9,471 bases of DNA. It comes from Methanobacterium sp. GTDB taxonomy: Archaea > Methanobacteriota > Methanobacteria > Methanobacteriales > Methanobacteriaceae. How positions within the stretch are numbered: the stretch's first letter is position 1; each line of letters opens with the position of its first letter. The stretch is from the NCBI GenBank assembly GCA_003158115.1, contig PMGM01000098.1, forward strand, positions 19,812 to 29,282. Direction: 5' to 3'. The position numbers were made by a program, and so were the translations under genes. The notes under the pieces are model-generated. The model saw nothing but the letters and a program-made list of their open reading frames with translations, searched no databases and was not told where the DNA came from. Of this stretch, positions 6,608 to 9,471 are shown one piece after another.

Positions 6608-8251
6608 GTGGCACAATTAGGCGGCCAAGGCCAACAAGTTTTAATATTACCTGAAGGTACCAACAGGTTTTTAGGAAGAGATGCTCAAAGGATGAATATC
6701 CTAGCAGGAAAAGTACTTGCAGAAACAGTTAGAACAACCTTAGGTCCTAAGGGAATGGATAAGATGCTTGTCGATTCATTAGGAGATATTGTTGTGACAA
6801 ACGACGGTGTGACCATACTCAAAGAGATGGACATAGAACACCCAGCAGCAAAAATGTTAGTAGAAGTTGCAAAAACCCAGGAAGACGAAGTAGGAGATGG
6901 TACAACCACAGCAGTTATTATTGCTGGTGAACTACTCAAAAAAGCAGAAGGACTGCTAGACCAAGATATACACCCAACCATTATTGCAATGGGATACAGA
7001 CAAGCTGCTGAAAAAGCACAAGAAATTTTAAACGTCATAGCTATAGATGCAGACGACCGTGACACTCTCCTGAAAGTTGCAATGACCGCAATGACCGGTA
7101 AAGGAACTGAAAAAGCCAGAGAACCATTAGCAGAATTAATTGTAGCTGCTGTAAAACAGGTTCAAGAAGATGGTAATATTGACACTGACCACATCAAAAT
7201 AGAGAAGAAAGATGGTGCTATTGTTGATGAGTCAACTCTAGTTCAGGGTGTCATCATAGACAAAGAAAGGGTACATCCAGGAATGCCTAAATCTATTGAA
7301 AACGCTAAAATCGCATTACTAAACAGTGCAATTGAAGTGAAAGAAACAGAAGTTGACGCAGAAATCAGGATAACAGACCCAGCTCAGATGCAGGCTTTCA
7401 TTGAACAGGAAGAGCAGATGATAAGGGACATGGTCAGCAAAGTTAAAGATGCAGGCGCTAATGTACTTTTCTGTCAGAAAGGTATTGATGATCTTGCACA
7501 ACATTACCTTGCTAAAGCGGGTGTAATGGCTGTTAGACGAGTTAAAAAGTCCGATATGGAAAAACTCTCGAGAGCAACAGGTGCTAAAGTAGTATCAAAC
7601 ATTGAAGACATGTCATTTGAAGACTTAGGAGATGCTGGATCAGTTGCAGAGAAAAGGATCTCAGGCGATGAAATGATCTTTGTGGAAGGATGTAAAGATC
7701 CTAAATCAGTAACACTCCTTGTAAGGGGTTCAACTGACCATGTTGTAGATGAGATAGAAAGAGCAGTTGACGATGCAATAGGTGTAGTCGCAGCTACAGT
7801 CGAAGACGGTAAAGTAGTGGCTGGTGGTGGAGCAGCAGAAATATCAATAGCAAGAGGCTTAAAAGAGTACGCTGACACCATAAGTGGAAGGGAACAGCTT
7901 GCAGTTGCAGCATTTGCAGAGGCACTCGAAGTTGTACCTAAAACACTCGCTGAAAACGCAGGACTCGACAGCATAGACTCCCTAGTGGATCTCCGTGCAG
8001 CTCACGAAAAATCCCTCTACATGGGTCTTGATGTATTCAAAGGTGAAGTACGAGATATGTACAAAGCTGGAGTAATCGAACCACACAGAGTTAAAAAACA
8101 AGCAATCCAGTCAGCAGCTGAAGCAGCTGAAATGATTCTAAGGATCGATGATGTAATAGCATCTTCAACTCCAAGGGAACCTGATATGGGCGGTATGGAA
8201 GGAATGGGTGGAATGGGCGGTATGCCTGGCGGTATGCCACCAATGATGTAA
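6608..8251 (+). CDS. ths: Thermosome subunit (group II chaperonin)
   Basis: A cytoplasmic ATP-driven folding chaperone that assembles into double rings with built-in lids. It has 547 residues, normal for archaeal thermosomes. The equatorial domain comes first: [18 protein letters not shown] (43-60) and [19 protein letters not shown] (63-81) bind nucleotide, with the phosphate loop GDGTTT (96-101). The intermediate and apical domains follow; the helical protrusion that acts as lid is about 242-275. The second intermediate/equatorial part holds VDDAIG (387-392), where D389 aligns with the ATP-hydrolysing aspartate, and VVAGGGAAE (403-411). The C-terminal tail is the GGM repeat (528-543) that lines the ring interior. 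The GTG start is supported by its ribosome site and by the family N terminus ILPEGTNR. From memory the N-terminal region is closest to the beta-type subunit of Methanothermobacter, whose gene also lies near asd; subunit type is not certain. Expect high and heat-inducible expression. Confidence 0.97.
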   Translation: MAQLGGQGQQVLILPEGTNRFLGRDAQRMNILAGKVLAETVRTTLGPKGMDKMLVDSLGDIVVTNDGVTILKEMDIEHPAAKMLVEVAKTQEDEVGDGTTTAVIIAGELLKKAEGLLDQDIHPTIIAMGYRQAAEKAQEILNVIAIDADDRDTLLKVAMTAMTGKGTEKAREPLAELIVAAVKQVQEDGNIDTDHIKIEKKDGAIVDESTLVQGVIIDKERVHPGMPKSIENAKIALLNSAIEVKETEVDAEIRITDPAQMQAFIEQEEQMIRDMVSKVKDAGANVLFCQKGIDDLAQHYLAKAGVMAVRRVKKSDMEKLSRATGAKVVSNIEDMSFEDLGDAGSVAEKRISGDEMIFVEGCKDPKSVTLLVRGSTDHVVDEIERAVDDAIGVVAATVEDGKVVAGGGAAEISIARGLKEYADTISGREQLAVAAFAEALEVVPKTLAENAGLDSIDSLVDLRAAHEKSLYMGLDVFKGEVRDMYKAGVIEPHRVKKQAIQSAAEAAEMILRIDDVIASSTPREPDMGGMEGMGGMGGMPGGMPPMM

Positions 8252-8254
8252 TTA

Positions 8255-8303
8255 AAGGATTTAAATCCTTCTTACATTTCTTACATTCTAATTTTTTTTT
8301 TTT
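8255..8303 (+). terminator. thermosome terminator: palindrome plus T12
   Basis: The 16-bp perfect palindrome AAGGATTTAAATCCTT (8255-8270) begins four bases after the stop; as RNA it gives a six-pair stem with a TTAA loop. A T12 tract follows at 8292-8303. Together they should end the chaperonin transcript efficiently. Confidence 0.7.
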
Positions 8304-8349
8304 ACATTGAATAATAGTTAAGATTAATTTTTGATGGAGTCGCTTTCTT

Positions 8350-8707
8350 CTAAAAATAATTCTTTAGAAATTTTACCGTAACATATTCCTTTCTTATATG
8401 ATTATAATTTGCAATGTATCCCATTTCAACATTATATATCTGGATATGATAATTATCATTGGTTGCTAATGTTTTCTTTTCCCAATCATTAGGATCCATA
8501 ACATGTGGATCTAAATTTCCTTTGCAATTAACTGCTGGTTTTGTGTGTCTTTGTCAATTTGATTGTACATCACACTTGTTGGAACTCCACTATCCACTTC
8601 ATTAATAATTTTTGATCAAAGTCAAAATTTATATGGATAATCCGAGTTAAGGAAATTATAAAAACTGTTACACCACCTATGATTCCTAGTATCAATCCTT
8701 TATTCAC
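8350..8707 (-). pseudogene. Frameshifted gene for a membrane-anchored protein, family unknown
   Basis: Reading leftwards, GTG 8707 has GGGGG (8715-8719) seven bases before it and opens a frame starting MNKGLILGIIGGVTVFIIS, a clear N-terminal membrane anchor or signal segment (residues 4-19). That frame stops at 8570-8572. The sense continues in a second frame from about 8612 (KIINEVDSGVPTSVMYNQ, stop 8511-8513) and then in a third from about 8520 (GNLDPHVMDPNDWEKK through VTVKFLKNYF, stop 8350-8352). The first shift falls in an A5 run on the coding strand (8609-8613), where one lost base restores the frame. The rebuilt product is about 120 residues: an anchor plus a polar, presumably extracytoplasmic domain. 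I know no family for it. It starts 48 bases after the kinase remnant stop, so the two were probably one operon. Confidence 0.7.
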
Positions 8708-8755
8708 CAACTTTCCCCCAAGATGGAATTAACAAATAAAAAGAAAATGTAAATA

Positions 8756-9076
8756 TTATTTATCAAACATGACTGTATCACCGGTGGATCGGTATTTTTC
8801 AAGTTCTTTAATTAGTTCGCCCATATTTGAGAATCTCTCAGACTTATTTTGTTAAGACATTTCATTATTATCCCATCAACAGGACTTGCGTTTGAGATTA
8901 ATATCAATGGGACGTACTGGTTGAGTATTGAGTATTGAAATGTATATCTGGGAAATTTCGCCTTTAAATGGTAATCTACCTGTTGCTAACTCATAGAATG
9001 CTGTTTCCATTTGATAAATATCTGTTCTTTAATCTGCCCTACCAAATTCTTGAGATATCTGTTCAGGAGCTGCATA
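8756..9076 (-). pseudogene. C-terminal remnant of a Hanks-type Ser/Thr protein kinase
   Basis: The - strand from 9076 reads YAAPEQISQEFGRAD, then a TAA (9029-9031), then RTDIYQMETAFYELATGRLPF: kinase subdomains VIII (APE) and IX (the invariant Asp of RTDIY), with the glycine usual after DIYQM replaced by Glu. The frame reaches about 8884. The next kinase segment, PVDGIIMKCLNKI, is in another frame (about 8883-8845). Sense returns to the first frame with SERFSNMGELIKELEKY (from 8842; the Arg of subdomain XI) and ends at TAA 8756-8758. So there is one nonsense codon and two compensating shifts. The N lobe, the HRD catalytic loop and DFG are absent; homology ends abruptly near 9076. It cannot be an active kinase. 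In the intact form it would have phosphorylated protein Ser/Thr; the neighbouring membrane protein may have been its partner. Confidence 0.82.
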
Positions 9077-9280
9077 ACACTTAGTGATATTAAAGTTGTT
9101 CCAAGTTCTAAAGAGAAAACTGTAAGAACTATGACACTGGGTGAAGAACCTCCTGAAGATCAATGTTTGAAATTAATTAAGGAAAAAAAATCCTTGATCC
9201 ATTATCAAGATGGTTACAGAAAGGGATTTCATGAGAGATATGTGGATGCTAGGAAAAAATTATCTAAAAAGATTCAATAA
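9077..9280 (+). pseudogene. 3' fragment of an unrecognised gene, or small ORF from ATG 9131
   Basis: From about 9077 the + strand reads as convincing coding sequence, with purine-rich first codon positions: TLSDIKVVPSSKEKTVRTMT, then EEPPEDQCLKLIKEKKSL, and a charged end (GYRKGFHERYVDARKKLSKK, stop 9278-9280). The frame stays open back to 9011, but bases 9011-9076 are the kinase remnant read in antisense, so that part is not its own. The only internal ATG, at 9131, would give 49 residues but has no ribosome site. I therefore read it as a 5'-truncated gene whose start was lost at the junction near 9076. No family was recognised; the product is hydrophilic with no membrane segment. Confidence 0.5.
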
Positions 9281-9294
9281 CCATGTATCCGAGT

Positions 9295-9330
9295 TTTAAT
9301 AACATTAAATTTCATTAAAATCTTTTTTTT
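9295..9330 (+). terminator. terminator after the + strand fragment
   Basis: TTTAAT (9295-9300) and ATTAAA (9304-9309) form a short stem, and a T8 tract follows at 9323-9330. It fits as the original terminator of the gene whose 3' end is at 9280. Confidence 0.5.
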
Positions 9331-9352
9331 ATGATACACAAATAAATTTAAC

Positions 9353-9384
9353 ATGATTAATCGTTATTTATAATGATTAATCAT
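9353..9384. promoter_or_regulatory. twin palindromic operator-like sites
   Basis: ATGATTAATCGT (9353-9364) and the perfect 12-bp palindrome ATGATTAATCAT (9373-9384) share ten bases, and their centres are 20 bp apart, two helical turns. They stop just before the BRE of the next promoter. They are probably the site of a cooperatively binding regulator of the gene to the right. Confidence 0.6.
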
Positions 9385-9385
9385 A

Positions 9386-9399
9386 GAAAAATATATATA
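9386..9399 (+). promoter_or_regulatory. strong BRE/TATA promoter for a gene beyond the window
   Basis: GAAAA followed by ATATATATA (9391-9399) is a textbook archaeal BRE-TATA pair, predicting a start near 9420. No start codon with a long frame follows inside the window. AGGTAA (9461-9466) just before the window edge (ending AAAT) could be the ribosome site of a gene starting at the edge. Confidence 0.6.
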
Positions 9400-9471
9400 G
9401 TAATATACACAAATTTACTACTGTTACTGTATTAGGTAAATGAAGAATTGAATAACGGCAGGTAAAGAAAT

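Noticed and set aside
7504..7974. 156-codon open frame on the - strand within the thermosome gene
   Set aside because: Ser/Ala/Thr-rich antisense reading of a strongly conserved coding region, with no independent evidence.
8921..8938. Tandem 7-base repeat (TTGAGTA, TTGAGTA) inside the kinase remnant
   Set aside because: The kinase frame stays open and sensible across it, so it is not the cause of either frameshift; it is probably incidental.
1..9471. CRISPR array, tRNA/rRNA genes, insertion sequence or transposase
   Set aside because: I found no regularly spaced repeats, no tRNA or rRNA signature and no transposase motifs or terminal inverted repeats with target duplication. This was by eye, so a short or divergent element could be missed.

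Overview
The window reads as chromosome of a mesophilic, AT-rich methanogenic archaeon, most likely of the Methanobacteriales. The reasons are a group II chaperonin (thermosome) with a GGM tail, a dapA-dapB-asd lysine/diaminopimelate cluster close to it (as I recall, asd and a thermosome gene are also near neighbours in Methanothermobacter), TATA-box promoters, ribosome sites resembling AGGTGAT, and T-tract terminators. Nothing here is decisive at genus level.

Layout. Positions 1-2754 (+ strand) hold the 3' part of dapA, then dapB and asd. Together they convert aspartyl phosphate to aspartate semialdehyde and then to tetrahydrodipicolinate, feeding lysine and, through asd, homoserine products. 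The dapA-dapB gap is rich in T tracts and dyads and may be a termination/attenuation or promoter region. Positions 2945-4064 (+) hold two unrecognised genes: a coiled-coil protein with a probable C-terminal winged helix, and a four-helix membrane protein. Positions 4125-6052 (- strand) hold a MATE-family efflux pump followed by a MarR-type repressor in one transcription unit. The pump promoter carries a perfect 21-bp palindrome and a second, imperfect copy centred 40 bp away. One abuts the TATA box and the other covers the predicted transcription start, which suggests that the downstream MarR gene controls its own operon.

Positions 6180-6607 are largely non-coding, with a bulged hairpin and the thermosome promoter. 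Positions 6608-8251 (+) encode a complete thermosome subunit, followed by a palindrome and T12 terminator.

Positions 8252-9471 look gene-poor but hold gene wreckage. On the - strand there is the C-terminal half of a Hanks-type Ser/Thr protein kinase, broken by a nonsense codon and two compensating frameshifts. Just downstream of it is a membrane-anchored protein gene broken by two frameshifts. On the + strand, starting where the kinase stops being recognisable, is the 3' end of another gene. The simplest reading is a deletion that removed the 5' ends of two divergent genes, followed by decay. The window closes with a strong-looking rightward promoter (BRE/TATA) preceded by two ATGATTAATC palindromes 20 bp apart, driving a gene outside the window.
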